A program made the translations under genes and the position numbers. 18,435 bases of DNA from Hallerella sp963660435 (GTDB lineage: Bacteria > Fibrobacterota > Fibrobacteria > Fibrobacterales > Fibrobacteraceae). This document shows positions 7,963 to 13,999 of this stretch, one piece after another. The notes beneath the pieces are model-generated. The model did not search any database, was not told the origin of the DNA, and saw nothing but the letters and a program-made list of their open reading frames with translations. The DNA is taken from positions 1 to 18,435 of the forward strand of contig CAVKYI010000041.1 in assembly GCA_963660435.1 (NCBI GenBank), given 5' to 3'. How positions within the stretch are numbered: the stretch's first letter is position 1; the number at the start of each line of letters is the position of its first letter.

Positions 7963-9203
7963 TGCCAAGTTCAGACCTTTCCCTTGTACAAAAGCTTTAC
8001 GCAAGATTTTCCACCGAAAATTCCGAAGCCCCGAAGGCAAGCGACAGAATCAGTCCCATGCCGTTTACGCTCGCATCGGAAGACAGGCGACTCGAATTTT
8101 TTATCGAAACGGGAAATCTTCTCTTGAAGCAGGGAGCTGTCGCTGCGTTCACGCTTGCCGGTGGCCAAGGATCAAGACTCGGATTCGACGGTCCAAAGGG
8201 CGCCTACGATTTTGGCCTTCCGAGCCATGCGACGCTGTTTCGTCTGCAAGCGCGCCGTCTCATGAATCTCGGCGCAAAGGCGGGAAAGCCGATACCCTGG
8301 GCCATCATGACCTCGCCGTTAAACCGCAAAGCGACCGTCGAACACTTCGAAGAACATTCCTACTTCGGCTACAACCGGGACTTTATCCGCTTCCTTGACC
8401 AGGGAACGCTTTGCACGCTAAGGCCCGACGGTACACCGCTCAAGGACGAAAACGGAAATCTTGTCGAAGTTCCCGACGGAAACGGCGGATGCTTCCGGGC
8501 GCTAGCCCTGAGCGGCACTCTCGCCTGGCTAGTGGAAAAGGGCGTGCGATTCGTCTTTCTGCACAATATCGACAATGCCCTGGTCAAGATGTGCGACCCG
8601 GCTTTCATCGGAGCTCTCGCCGCAAACGGAATCGCGCCTTGTGCGGTCAAGGTTGTTCACAAGTTAACGCCAGACGAAAAGCTCGGAATCTTCGCCTACC
8701 GAAATTCAAGGCCGACAGTCCTCGAATACTCGGATATTTCCGAGGAACTCCGCACGGCAAGGCTCCAGGACGGCTCGCTCGAATACGATGGCGGCAACAC
8801 GGGAATGTATGCATTCCGCATGGACGCTCTTCGCAAGATATCGACGCAGGAGCTTCCCTGGCATGTCGCCCGGAAAACGGTAAACGGCGTAGAAGGCTGC
8901 TACAAGTTCGAGCAGTTCCTGCTAGACGTCTTCCCTCTCCTCGGCAAGATTCTTCCCTATGGAGTCGAACGCGAAGACGAATTCGCGCCGATAAAGAACG
9001 CCACCGGGAACGACTCCCCGAAATCCGCCCGCAAAATGCTCGGAAAGCTCCACCGCTACTGGCTCGAAAAGGCCAAGGCGGATGTAAAGCCGGGAAAATA
9101 CTACGAAATCTCCCCACGGCTGACTTACGCCGGGGAGAACCTTTCCGCAGAAGTTCTCTCGCGGGAACTCGGGCGCGGCATCTTCGAATTTTCCGAAACC
9201 TAG
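7962..9203 (+). CDS. UDP-N-acetylhexosamine pyrophosphorylase, eukaryotic UAP1/AGX type (UDPGP family)
   Basis: This cytoplasmic nucleotidyltransferase joins UTP and a sugar-1-phosphate, most likely N-acetylglucosamine-1-phosphate, releasing pyrophosphate. The 413-residue product follows the order of human AGX1/UAP1 motifs: LAGGQGSRLG (65-74), PKGAYDFGLPSHATLF (78-93), IPWAIMTS (111-118), PDGNGG (171-176), HNIDNALVK (201-209), GGNTG (277-281) and REDEFAPIKN (337-346). UAP1 similarity is stronger than to bacterial GalU or GlmU, which are different folds or families. The ATG at 7962 shares its A with the mraY TAA, so translation is probably coupled. A longer open frame begins inside mraY, but the family motifs start only after 7962. 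A UDP-glucose or broad UDP-sugar pyrophosphorylase role is the main alternative. Confidence 0.87.
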   Translation: MPSSDLSLVQKLYARFSTENSEAPKASDRISPMPFTLASEDRRLEFFIETGNLLLKQGAVAAFTLAGGQGSRLGFDGPKGAYDFGLPSHATLFRLQARRLMNLGAKAGKPIPWAIMTSPLNRKATVEHFEEHSYFGYNRDFIRFLDQGTLCTLRPDGTPLKDENGNLVEVPDGNGGCFRALALSGTLAWLVEKGVRFVFLHNIDNALVKMCDPAFIGALAANGIAPCAVKVVHKLTPDEKLGIFAYRNSRPTVLEYSDISEELRTARLQDGSLEYDGGNTGMYAFRMDALRKISTQELPWHVARKTVNGVEGCYKFEQFLLDVFPLLGKILPYGVEREDEFAPIKNATGNDSPKSARKMLGKLHRYWLEKAKADVKPGKYYEISPRLTYAGENLSAEVLSRELGRGIFEFSET

Positions 9204-9237
9204 ACCTGGATTCCAAGATTAATTTGTATAAAACGCC

Positions 9238-10059
9238 ATGCGGATTGCATACAGGATAATTCTCTATACGCTTCTGTATATGCCGAAGCCTCTCGAGACT
9301 CTCCTGTTCGAAATTCTCTACCCGATATACAGTCTATCGCACAGAAAAAAGGCCTGGGGACGCGTAAAGCGACACCTTGAAACGACCGGGCTAGACCATA
9401 AGACTTCTCCCAGGAAAGTCTTTTACGCCTTGTACACAAACTATCTAGATTCCCTGCGCTATCTCTGTCGGCTCCCCAGGACGGTTAAAAAGGTTCGCTT
9501 CGAAAGGGAAGAAATCATCCGCGAGCCTCTCGAAAGCGGGATTCCCGTCGTCGCCATGGGCATCCACCAGGGAGCATTCGAAATCATGCACCGAATCCTC
9601 ACGCGCTATTCGGATCACGTCTATCTCTTTACGCACAGTTTCAAGGACAAGGCTCTAACCCAAACGCTCCACGACATTCGAAAGGCCCCGGGACTCGAAG
9701 AGCGCGAAACAAGTTCCGTTTCCCAGACAATCCGGGAACTTTTCAAGAACCGCGGCATTCTCGCCATGCTGGTCGATCAGGCAACCGAAGGCAGGGGAAA
9801 TCCCGTCCGGATTTTAAACCAGCCCGCAGAGCTATTCTTGCGGCTTCCGCTCAAGGTACAGTCGATGGGCGCAGGCATCGTGACATTCCGCATCTTTCGT
9901 TCGATAGTGGGCCACACCGTCCGGTTTGAATCGTTTTACCCGCCAAAGTCCGACCCGGACCGGACGACGAACGCAATCGCAAGCGAAATTACCACATGGA
10001 TTTCAGAACATCCAGGCGAATGGACCTGGAACTATCACCGAAACTTTACCCGAGGATAG
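9238..10059 (+). CDS. LpxL/HtrB-like lysophospholipid or lipid A acyltransferase
   Basis: The product (273 residues) belongs to the LABLAT acyltransferase family, which transfers acyl chains to lipid A precursors or related lipids at the inner membrane. The catalytic HX4E motif is H110-QGAF-E115, in MGIHQGAFEIM. The second conserved block is MLVDQATEGRG, close to the usual VDQ element, and the C-terminus has WTWNYHRNF, as in LpxL-type enzymes. The N-terminal 30 residues are hydrophobic and probably membrane-associated. The gene lies 34 bases after the UDP-HexNAc pyrophosphorylase gene with no terminator between them, and 4 bases before the Smr gene. This suggests one transcript from mraY onward. 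The acyl acceptor cannot be told from the sequence, and an ornithine-lipid or exopolysaccharide acyltransferase role remains possible. Confidence 0.88.
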   Translation: MRIAYRIILYTLLYMPKPLETLLFEILYPIYSLSHRKKAWGRVKRHLETTGLDHKTSPRKVFYALYTNYLDSLRYLCRLPRTVKKVRFEREEIIREPLESGIPVVAMGIHQGAFEIMHRILTRYSDHVYLFTHSFKDKALTQTLHDIRKAPGLEERETSSVSQTIRELFKNRGILAMLVDQATEGRGNPVRILNQPAELFLRLPLKVQSMGAGIVTFRIFRSIVGHTVRFESFYPPKSDPDRTTNAIASEITTWISEHPGEWTWNYHRNFTRG

Positions 10060-10063
10060 ACCG

Positions 10064-10534
10064 ATGGACGATGAAATGACCGAAAACGAAAAACGCCAGC
10101 TCGAATGGATGAACCGCCACCCGCTAGAGGACAAGGATCTTGCTCGCGAAGCGGAAAAACTCGAAGCGGAAAAGCAACGCGCCCATACAGACAAGTTCAG
10201 AAAGCCGCGCAAGAACCCCGCCGCGTGGAACTTCCCAGACCCCGAAGAGGAAATCGATCTCCACGGCTACGTCGCCGAAGAAGCCGCGACAGCGGTCGAA
10301 AACCTGATGGACGGAATGGCTCGCGCCGGACTCTCCGTTCTCCGCATTATCCATGGAGGCGGAAACCCGGAATACGGAAACGTCAAGCGCATCATCGACA
10401 GGAAAGTCGCGACCGTCTGGCGCCACCGCGTACTTTTCTACAAGACCGAGCCGAACAATTCCGGATCGAGCATCATGAAAATCGGAAAGAACGATTCTTT
10501 TTGCGTCATACCGCGCGACAGACGACGAAAATGA
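10064..10534 (+). CDS. Smr-domain protein
   Basis: The 156-residue product has a highly charged helical N-terminal half (about 1-60, rich in Lys and Glu). A C-terminal Smr domain follows, with EIDLHG (63-68), an IIHGGG (95-100) turn and PNNSGSSIMK (130-139). Stand-alone Smr domains are nucleic-acid-binding and often have endonuclease or nicking activity; some act on RNA at stalled ribosomes. GAGGA (10052-10056) overlaps the end of the acyltransferase gene and sits 7 bases before the ATG, which supports this start over a longer frame beginning inside the upstream gene. It is the last protein gene of the mraY operon, with tRNA-Pro 61 bases downstream. Function beyond nucleic-acid binding is not assignable. 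Confidence 0.88.
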   Translation: MDDEMTENEKRQLEWMNRHPLEDKDLAREAEKLEAEKQRAHTDKFRKPRKNPAAWNFPDPEEEIDLHGYVAEEAATAVENLMDGMARAGLSVLRIIHGGGNPEYGNVKRIIDRKVATVWRHRVLFYKTEPNNSGSSIMKIGKNDSFCVIPRDRRRK

Positions 10535-10555
10535 AATTATTTTGGACAATCCCCC

Positions 10556-10584
10556 TTGCGAACCGGCAAAAAAATTTCTAAAAT
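10556..10584 (+). promoter_or_regulatory. Likely tRNA-Pro promoter
   Basis: TTGCGA (10556-10561) and TAAAAT (10579-10584) are separated by 17 bases, placing a start site about 5 bases before the tRNA. No terminator separates the Smr gene from the tRNA, so read-through from the operon is also possible. Confidence 0.55.
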
Positions 10585-10595
10585 AGGGGCGTCCT

Positions 10596-10669
10596 CGGAA
10601 TATAGCTCAGCCTGGTAGAGCGCTTGCTTCGGGAGCAAGAGGTCGTGGGTCCGAATCCCGCTATTCCGA
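10596..10669 (+). tRNA. tRNA-Pro (anticodon CGG)
   Basis: A full cloverleaf can be drawn. The acceptor stem CGGAATA (10596-10602) pairs with TATTCCG (10662-10668), with discriminator A10669. The D-arm has the stem pair GCTC and GAGC. The anticodon stem CTTGC/GCAAG encloses the loop TTCGGGA, with CGG at 10630-10632. The variable loop is AGGTC and the T-stem is GTGGG/CCCGC with loop TCCGAAT. The C1:G72 pair with A73 is typical of bacterial tRNA-Pro. The CCA end is not encoded. Position 55 of the T-loop is C rather than the usual T. Confidence 0.97.
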
Positions 10670-10675
10670 TATTCG

Positions 10676-10703
10676 AAAATCCCTCCGAGAGGGATTTTTT
10701 TTT
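10676..10703 (+). terminator. Rho-independent terminator after tRNA-Pro
   Basis: AAAATCCCTC (10676-10685) pairs with GAGGGATTTT (10689-10698) around a 3-base loop, and the T run extends to nine residues (10695-10703). It probably closes both the tRNA transcript and the mraY operon. Confidence 0.92.
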
Positions 10704-10952
10704 GCATTTTTTTGCGGGATGAGGACCCTCGGGGCCGACGATCGAGCGGTGAGCGAAGCGAAACGGCGAGAGCGGGATTCGCGCAAAGCGTGAACCCGAA
10801 GGGAAAGCGTGGAACAAAGTGACGCGCTGGTTCGTCATTCAAAGCGGCAAATACCTCCTGTGGCAATTTTTAGAGGTGACCTCAAAAGATAAATGTCAAA
10901 TATTGTCATCCGATTTTTATAAATTGTACAAAGCCTTTTCAAGGAGGAACCC
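10704..10952 (+). other. Structured gene-free region between tRNA-Pro and a lipoprotein gene
   Basis: No supportable gene lies here. The left part (about 10713-10835) is GC-rich and purine-rich, with short GCG/GAG repetitions. It contains a strong hairpin at 10774-10797: GGG, TTC and CGC pair with GCG, GAA and CCC around an AAA loop, with one bulged A and one G-T pair. The second copy of the 17-base repeat follows at 10865-10881. AT-rich sequence then leads to the AAGGAGG ribosome-binding site (10941-10947). The region could be a small RNA, a lipoprotein leader or decayed sequence common after tRNA genes. Confidence 0.5.
10865..10881 (+). repeat. 17-bp repeat, copy 2
   Basis: This is identical to 2083-2099 (AATTTTTAGAGGTGACC), in the same orientation relative to a downstream gene. 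It lies 72 bases before the lipoprotein start, while copy 1 lies 149 bases before the LemA start. Confidence 0.8.
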
Positions 10953-11408
10953 ATGCCCATCAAAAGACCGTTTATCGGAAAGCTGTTTCCTTGCGCAATA
11001 CTCTTCGCAGGTTTCGTCGGCTGCTCCCAGTCATCATCCATCACGCGAGACAGTTCCACCTACACGATCATCCCGGGCGAAGACATCCAAGTCGTCGACG
11101 CCTACTTCAACAGCCAGAACCGCGTAGCAAACCTCGTCATCAAAAACGCCCGAAATTACAAGCTTCCGACCTTCACGATGGATTATTCCCTTGTCTGCGA
11201 CAACGGCTACAAAATTTACAATTCGACCGCCTTCTATCTATCCTCCAACGAACAGGAAAGCCTTACCGCCGTGATAGGCTCGGGAGCCTCGTCCTGCACA
11301 TTGACGATTACGGCAATCCGCCCCCAGTATCAGGAGAGCTACACGGACTGGACTGGTTCCTATCCGATTCAGATTCAAGAGCAGGTTGCAGTAACGACTG
11401 CCGAGTAA
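10953..11408 (+). CDS. Small lipoprotein, FxLYD-like beta-sandwich
   Basis: The 151-residue product has a lipoprotein signal: basic N-terminus, hydrophobic core, and lipobox FVGC with acylated Cys24. The mature part (about 127 residues) is rich in beta-forming sequence: VVDAYFNSQNRVANLVIKN, a TFTMDYSL strand, then two cysteines (in SLVCDNG and SSCTLTI) that could form a disulfide. The pattern recalls FxLYD-type extracellular beta-sandwich domains, but I do not recognise a specific family. AAGGAGG lies 5 bases before the ATG, the strongest ribosome-binding site in this half of the window. It is monocistronic, between the structured leader region and a bidirectional terminator. It is likely anchored in the outer or inner membrane facing the periplasm or surface; function is unknown. 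Confidence 0.82.
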   Translation: MPIKRPFIGKLFPCAILFAGFVGCSQSSSITRDSSTYTIIPGEDIQVVDAYFNSQNRVANLVIKNARNYKLPTFTMDYSLVCDNGYKIYNSTAFYLSSNEQESLTAVIGSGASSCTLTITAIRPQYQESYTDWTGSYPIQIQEQVAVTTAE

Positions 11409-11411
11409 AAA

Positions 11412-11443
11412 GCGGGCGGGCATCCTTGCGAACACCCGCCCGC
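11412..11443 (+). other. GC-rich hairpin just after the lipoprotein stop
   Basis: GCGGGCGGG (11412-11420) pairs perfectly with CCCGCCCGC (11435-11443) around a 14-base loop, 3 bases after the stop codon. No T run follows, so it may protect the mRNA 3' end or aid termination rather than being an intrinsic terminator itself. The true terminator appears to be at 11512-11545. Confidence 0.6.
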
Positions 11444-11492
11444 CATGCAGGACTCGATCTTTCCACCCCTTTCTTGGCAAGTTAGATATTCA

Positions 11493-11513
11493 TTTTGTCA
11501 AAATATGACAAAA
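11493..11513 (+). repeat. Perfect 8-bp inverted repeat next to the shared terminator
   Basis: TTTTGTCA (11493-11500) and TGACAAAA (11506-11513) are perfect inverted copies separated by AAATA. The right arm overlaps the first two bases of the terminator stem, so in RNA the two hairpins would compete at their edge. Confidence 0.7.
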
Positions 11514-11545
11514 GGCGAAAATTTCGAGATTTCGCCTTCTTTTTT
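11512..11545. terminator. Bidirectional terminator between lipoprotein gene and xthA
   Basis: AAGGCGAAA (11512-11520) pairs with TTTCGCCTT (11530-11538). Six T residues (11540-11545) follow on the plus strand. On the minus strand the stem runs into TTTTG. It serves the convergent lipoprotein and xthA genes. Confidence 0.85.
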
Positions 11546-11557
11546 ACCTGGAAAGCG

Positions 11558-12361
11558 CTATTCTTCCAAAGCCAATTCGACCGGAGGAAATGGCAATTCC
11601 AGATCGACGCTTATCGGGCAATGGTCCGATCCCTGTATGTCCGCATGGATGCTTGCATCCGTCACGTTCTTGGCAAGCCCGGCATCCACGAACGCATAGT
11701 CAATCCGCCAGCCCACGTTCCTTTCCCGGGAATTAGCCCGATTCGACCACCAGGTGTAGGCACCGGAAAGTCCCGGATGCAGAGAGCGAAACGTATCTTC
11801 GAAACCCGCGGCGACATACTTGTCAAGCCACGCCCGCTCCACCGGAAGGAAACCGCTGACATTCTCGTTTTCCTCGGGACGCGCAATATCCATTTCCGTA
11901 TGGCAGGTGTTATAGTCCCCGAGCGTCACCACATGGCGTCCTCGCTTGAGCCACCCCATGCAGTTATCTAGAAACGCATCATAGAACCGCAACTTGTAAT
12001 CTACCCGATCCTCGCCCTGGCCTCCATTCGGAAAATAGATGGAATTCAAGACCCAGTCCGGAAAGACCAGCTGCACGACCCGCCCTTCCTCGTCAAACTC
12101 TTCGATACCGAAACCATACTCCACCGCATCGGGTTCGATCTGGCTCAAGACGGCGGTCCCGCTGTAACCCTTTTTCCTTTGGCAGGGATTCCAGTAGCAG
12201 AAATAGCCTTCCGGCGAGCGGAGACGCTCCGGAACCTGATCGGCCTCGGCGCGAATCTCTTGCAGGCAAAGGACTTCCGGTCGAGTGCTTTCGAACCAGT
12301 CGCCCAAGCCTTTCTTTTCCGCGGAGCGGATTCCGTTGACGTTCCAGCTGTAAATGCGCAT
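11558..12361 (-). CDS. xthA: Exodeoxyribonuclease III / AP endonuclease
   Basis: This enzyme of the exonuclease III (EEP) family incises DNA at abasic sites and removes 3'-blocking groups in base excision repair. The 267-residue length is normal. Expected residues are present: N8 in SWNVNGIRS, metal ligand E35 in LCLQEIRAE, GYSGTAVLS (65-73), SIYFPNGG (107-114), the D149/N151 pair in LGDYNT, D221 in WRIDY, and the terminal D246-H247 in GSDHCPI. The sequence is closer to the Firmicutes ExoA type (YSGTAV) than to E. coli XthA. An open frame extends 12 bases upstream to a TTG. The ATG at 12361 is preferred because GGAG lies 6 bases before it on the minus strand and family members begin M-x-I-x-S/T-W-N-V-N-G-I-R. 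It is divergent from the lipoprotein gene at 12525. Confidence 0.95.
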   Translation of the reverse strand: MRIYSWNVNGIRSAEKKGLGDWFESTRPEVLCLQEIRAEADQVPERLRSPEGYFCYWNPCQRKKGYSGTAVLSQIEPDAVEYGFGIEEFDEEGRVVQLVFPDWVLNSIYFPNGGQGEDRVDYKLRFYDAFLDNCMGWLKRGRHVVTLGDYNTCHTEMDIARPEENENVSGFLPVERAWLDKYVAAGFEDTFRSLHPGLSGAYTWWSNRANSRERNVGWRIDYAFVDAGLAKNVTDASIHADIQGSDHCPISVDLELPFPPVELALEE

Positions 12362-12511
12362 GTATATCTCCAAAAGGAAATTCCCGGTTAAAAATAGTTA
12401 AGTCCGAATGTCACTTCGCGACAAAAACCAATCCCAGAGGACAAAACAGGCCTCGGGAAAAAAGGAACAAAAGATTTTCCGATTTCATCGTCTTTTTGCA
12501 AGTCTTGAATC

Positions 12512-12527
12512 TATATTCTAGAATATG
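12512..12527 (+). promoter_or_regulatory. Possible -10 box directly before a leaderless start
   Basis: TATATT (12512-12517) ends 7 bases before the ATG at 12525. If it is a -10 element, transcription would begin at or within a base or two of the ATG. No Shine-Dalgarno is present, and no good -35 lies at the usual distance. Confidence 0.3.
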
Positions 12528-13112
12528 AGATTTAGCGTTCTGTCCGTTCTTTTGAGCTCCATTCTCTGCACACTATGTTCCTGTGGAAGCACTTCCGACG
12601 GAGACGATCTGGCCATGCCCGAAAACATGCCGCCCGCCTGCCGGGAAATAGACTTCGTCGCCCAGCCCGACATGCGCGAACTCTGCGGTGTCCGCGTCGT
12701 CCGGTTCAAGTCTTACCGCAACATCCCCAAGGAACGCTACCTGGTAAACCCCAAGGATGCAAAAATCGTTCTTGCCGAAGAAAAAATGGAACTTCGCATT
12801 CCTGGAAACTTCCCTATCGAACTCACGGGGCAAATCACGAAGGACATTCGCTTTGACCAGAACGCGCGCCTGAACAAGATTCCGAACCGCTACGAATACC
12901 ACGAAGGATACCTCGGCACGGAAAGGAAGCGCGAGAACCGAATTCGGGCGTTCCGCCTCACGATTCCGACCGATGCCGGCACCGAATACGAATACTGCTT
13001 CCGCATTCCCGAACGCCTCGGAAACGACCGCACCCGCAGCCAGGCCATGGGCAACCGCCTCGAAAAAATCGCCTGCGACGACTTCGACTTTCTTTCGAAC
13101 AAGGGGAAATGA
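12525..13112 (+). CDS. Uncharacterised lipoprotein
   Basis: I do not recognise the family of this 195-residue product. The N-terminus is a short signal sequence ending in a cysteine-rich stretch, LCTLCSCGS; Cys20 (preceded by L-C-S) is the most likely lipidation site. The mature part (about 175 residues) is hydrophilic, with many Arg, Glu and Asp residues. It holds three further cysteines in CREIDF, ELCGVRVV and YEYCFRIP, plus a late one in KIACDDFDF, so disulfides are possible. There is no ribosome-binding site; the ATG directly follows an AT-rich TATATT/TAGAA stretch, which suggests a leaderless mRNA or a start further downstream. No alternative start keeps the signal peptide. It converges on the Nif3-like gene with 8 bases between stops; a GGGAAA/TTTCCC hairpin (13104-13121) spans the junction. 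Confidence 0.8.
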   Translation: MRFSVLSVLLSSILCTLCSCGSTSDGDDLAMPENMPPACREIDFVAQPDMRELCGVRVVRFKSYRNIPKERYLVNPKDAKIVLAEEKMELRIPGNFPIELTGQITKDIRFDQNARLNKIPNRYEYHEGYLGTERKRENRIRAFRLTIPTDAGTEYEYCFRIPERLGNDRTRSQAMGNRLEKIACDDFDFLSNKGK

Positions 13113-13120
13113 TTTTTTCC

Positions 13121-13882
13121 CTACACCGGATTGTCCAGATCGACAAATTCCGCAGGGATTAAAAGCTCCGCGCGGATTCTTTCGGCAAGGGCGCGAACGC
13201 CGAATATTTCCGTCCGATGGTGACCACAGCCTATCAGGTTGAACGTCCGCTCTTCGCAAGTAATCGGCACCGATTCGCGGAGCTCTCCCGTAATGAACGC
13301 GTCGCAGCCAAGATCTATCGCCTCGTCGATGCCGCTCGCGCCGCTTCCGCTGCAAATTCCCACGCGGCGAATCGAATCGCTTCCGAACATCAGCGCGGTC
13401 TGCACGCCGTGTTCGAAGACGCTCTCTGCGCGAGCCAAAAAGTCCCTTTTCGAAACGGGACTTTCGAAATCCGCAACGACGCCCACCGTCCGTTCGCCTT
13501 CACGCATAAATCCCTGTACGATTTTCAAGCGCATCGCCTTCGCGATTTGCGCATTGTTCCCGAGTTCCATGTGTCCGTCGAGCGGCAAGTGAAAGCCGTA
13601 AAGCGAAATGCCATGTCGAAAGAGCTTCCGCAGACGACGGCCAAAGTGCCCCACCGGAATTTTCGGATCGCCTTTCCAGAAACCGTTCGGATGGTGCACG
13701 ATGATGCAATCCGCCTTCCTTTCGATGGCGTGGTCGATGAGGGAATCCCGAAAGCTCACGCCGGTCACCACGCGCGTCACGTCTTCCGAGGCTTCGACGC
13801 AAAGCCCATCGACGCAAAAATCCTGAAAGGATTCCGGTTCAAGAAGTTCGGAAAGCCAGTTCGAAAAATCCTGTAGTTTCAT
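13121..13882 (-). CDS. Nif3/DUF34-family dinuclear metal-binding protein
   Basis: The 253-residue product matches the Nif3 (YbgI/YqfO, DUF34) family, often labelled GTP cyclohydrolase 1 type 2 although that activity is poorly supported. The expected metal ligands are visible: H63-H64 in IVHHPNGFW, D102 in HLPLDGH, and H221 with E225 in CGHHRTEIFG. GNN (108-110) and ITGELRES (197-204) are further family blocks. Length is that of the short bacterial form, without the YqfO-type insertion domain. The start at 13882 gives the usual N-terminus, but no Shine-Dalgarno precedes it on the minus strand. It is divergent from metK across a 117-base shared upstream region. A metal-dependent hydrolase or metallochaperone role is plausible; the substrate is unknown. 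Confidence 0.92.
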   Translation of the reverse strand: MKLQDFSNWLSELLEPESFQDFCVDGLCVEASEDVTRVVTGVSFRDSLIDHAIERKADCIIVHHPNGFWKGDPKIPVGHFGRRLRKLFRHGISLYGFHLPLDGHMELGNNAQIAKAMRLKIVQGFMREGERTVGVVADFESPVSKRDFLARAESVFEHGVQTALMFGSDSIRRVGICSGSGASGIDEAIDLGCDAFITGELRESVPITCEERTFNLIGCGHHRTEIFGVRALAERIRAELLIPAEFVDLDNPV

Positions 13883-13943
13883 ATCGAAAATTTAGGTTCA
13901 AAAGCGAAAAAAGCGTACAAGGGAACAAAAAATTTTCTATTCG

Positions 13944-13972
13944 TTGCCACAATATATGCGTTTTTCTAGATT
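13944..13972 (+). promoter_or_regulatory. Likely metK promoter
   Basis: TTGCCA (13944-13949) and TAGATT (13967-13972) are separated by exactly 17 bases and lie about 28 bases before the metK ATG. AAGGA (13990-13994) then serves as ribosome-binding site. The leader is too short for a SAM riboswitch. Confidence 0.5.
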
Positions 13973-13999
13973 TACGCATAGAACATAAAAAGGAAAACC

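Noticed and set aside
9926..10063. A 46-residue N-terminal extension of the Smr protein
   Set aside because: It overlaps the acyltransferase gene out of frame. A GAGGA ribosome-binding site supports the ATG at 10064.
10537..10866. Minus-strand frames over the tRNA region encoding SGIRTHDLLLPKQALYQAELY-like peptides
   Set aside because: This peptide type is a well-known artefact of translating the antisense strand of tRNA genes. The tRNA-Pro is unambiguous.
13217..13876. A 219-codon plus-strand frame across the Nif3-like gene
   Set aside because: The minus-strand Nif3 product carries all metal-ligand motifs, and the plus-strand frame shows none and lacks a ribosome-binding site.
13883..13999. 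A SAM riboswitch before metK
   Set aside because: The 117-base divergent region has a promoter and only about 20 bases of leader, with no multi-stem aptamer or terminator/antiterminator.
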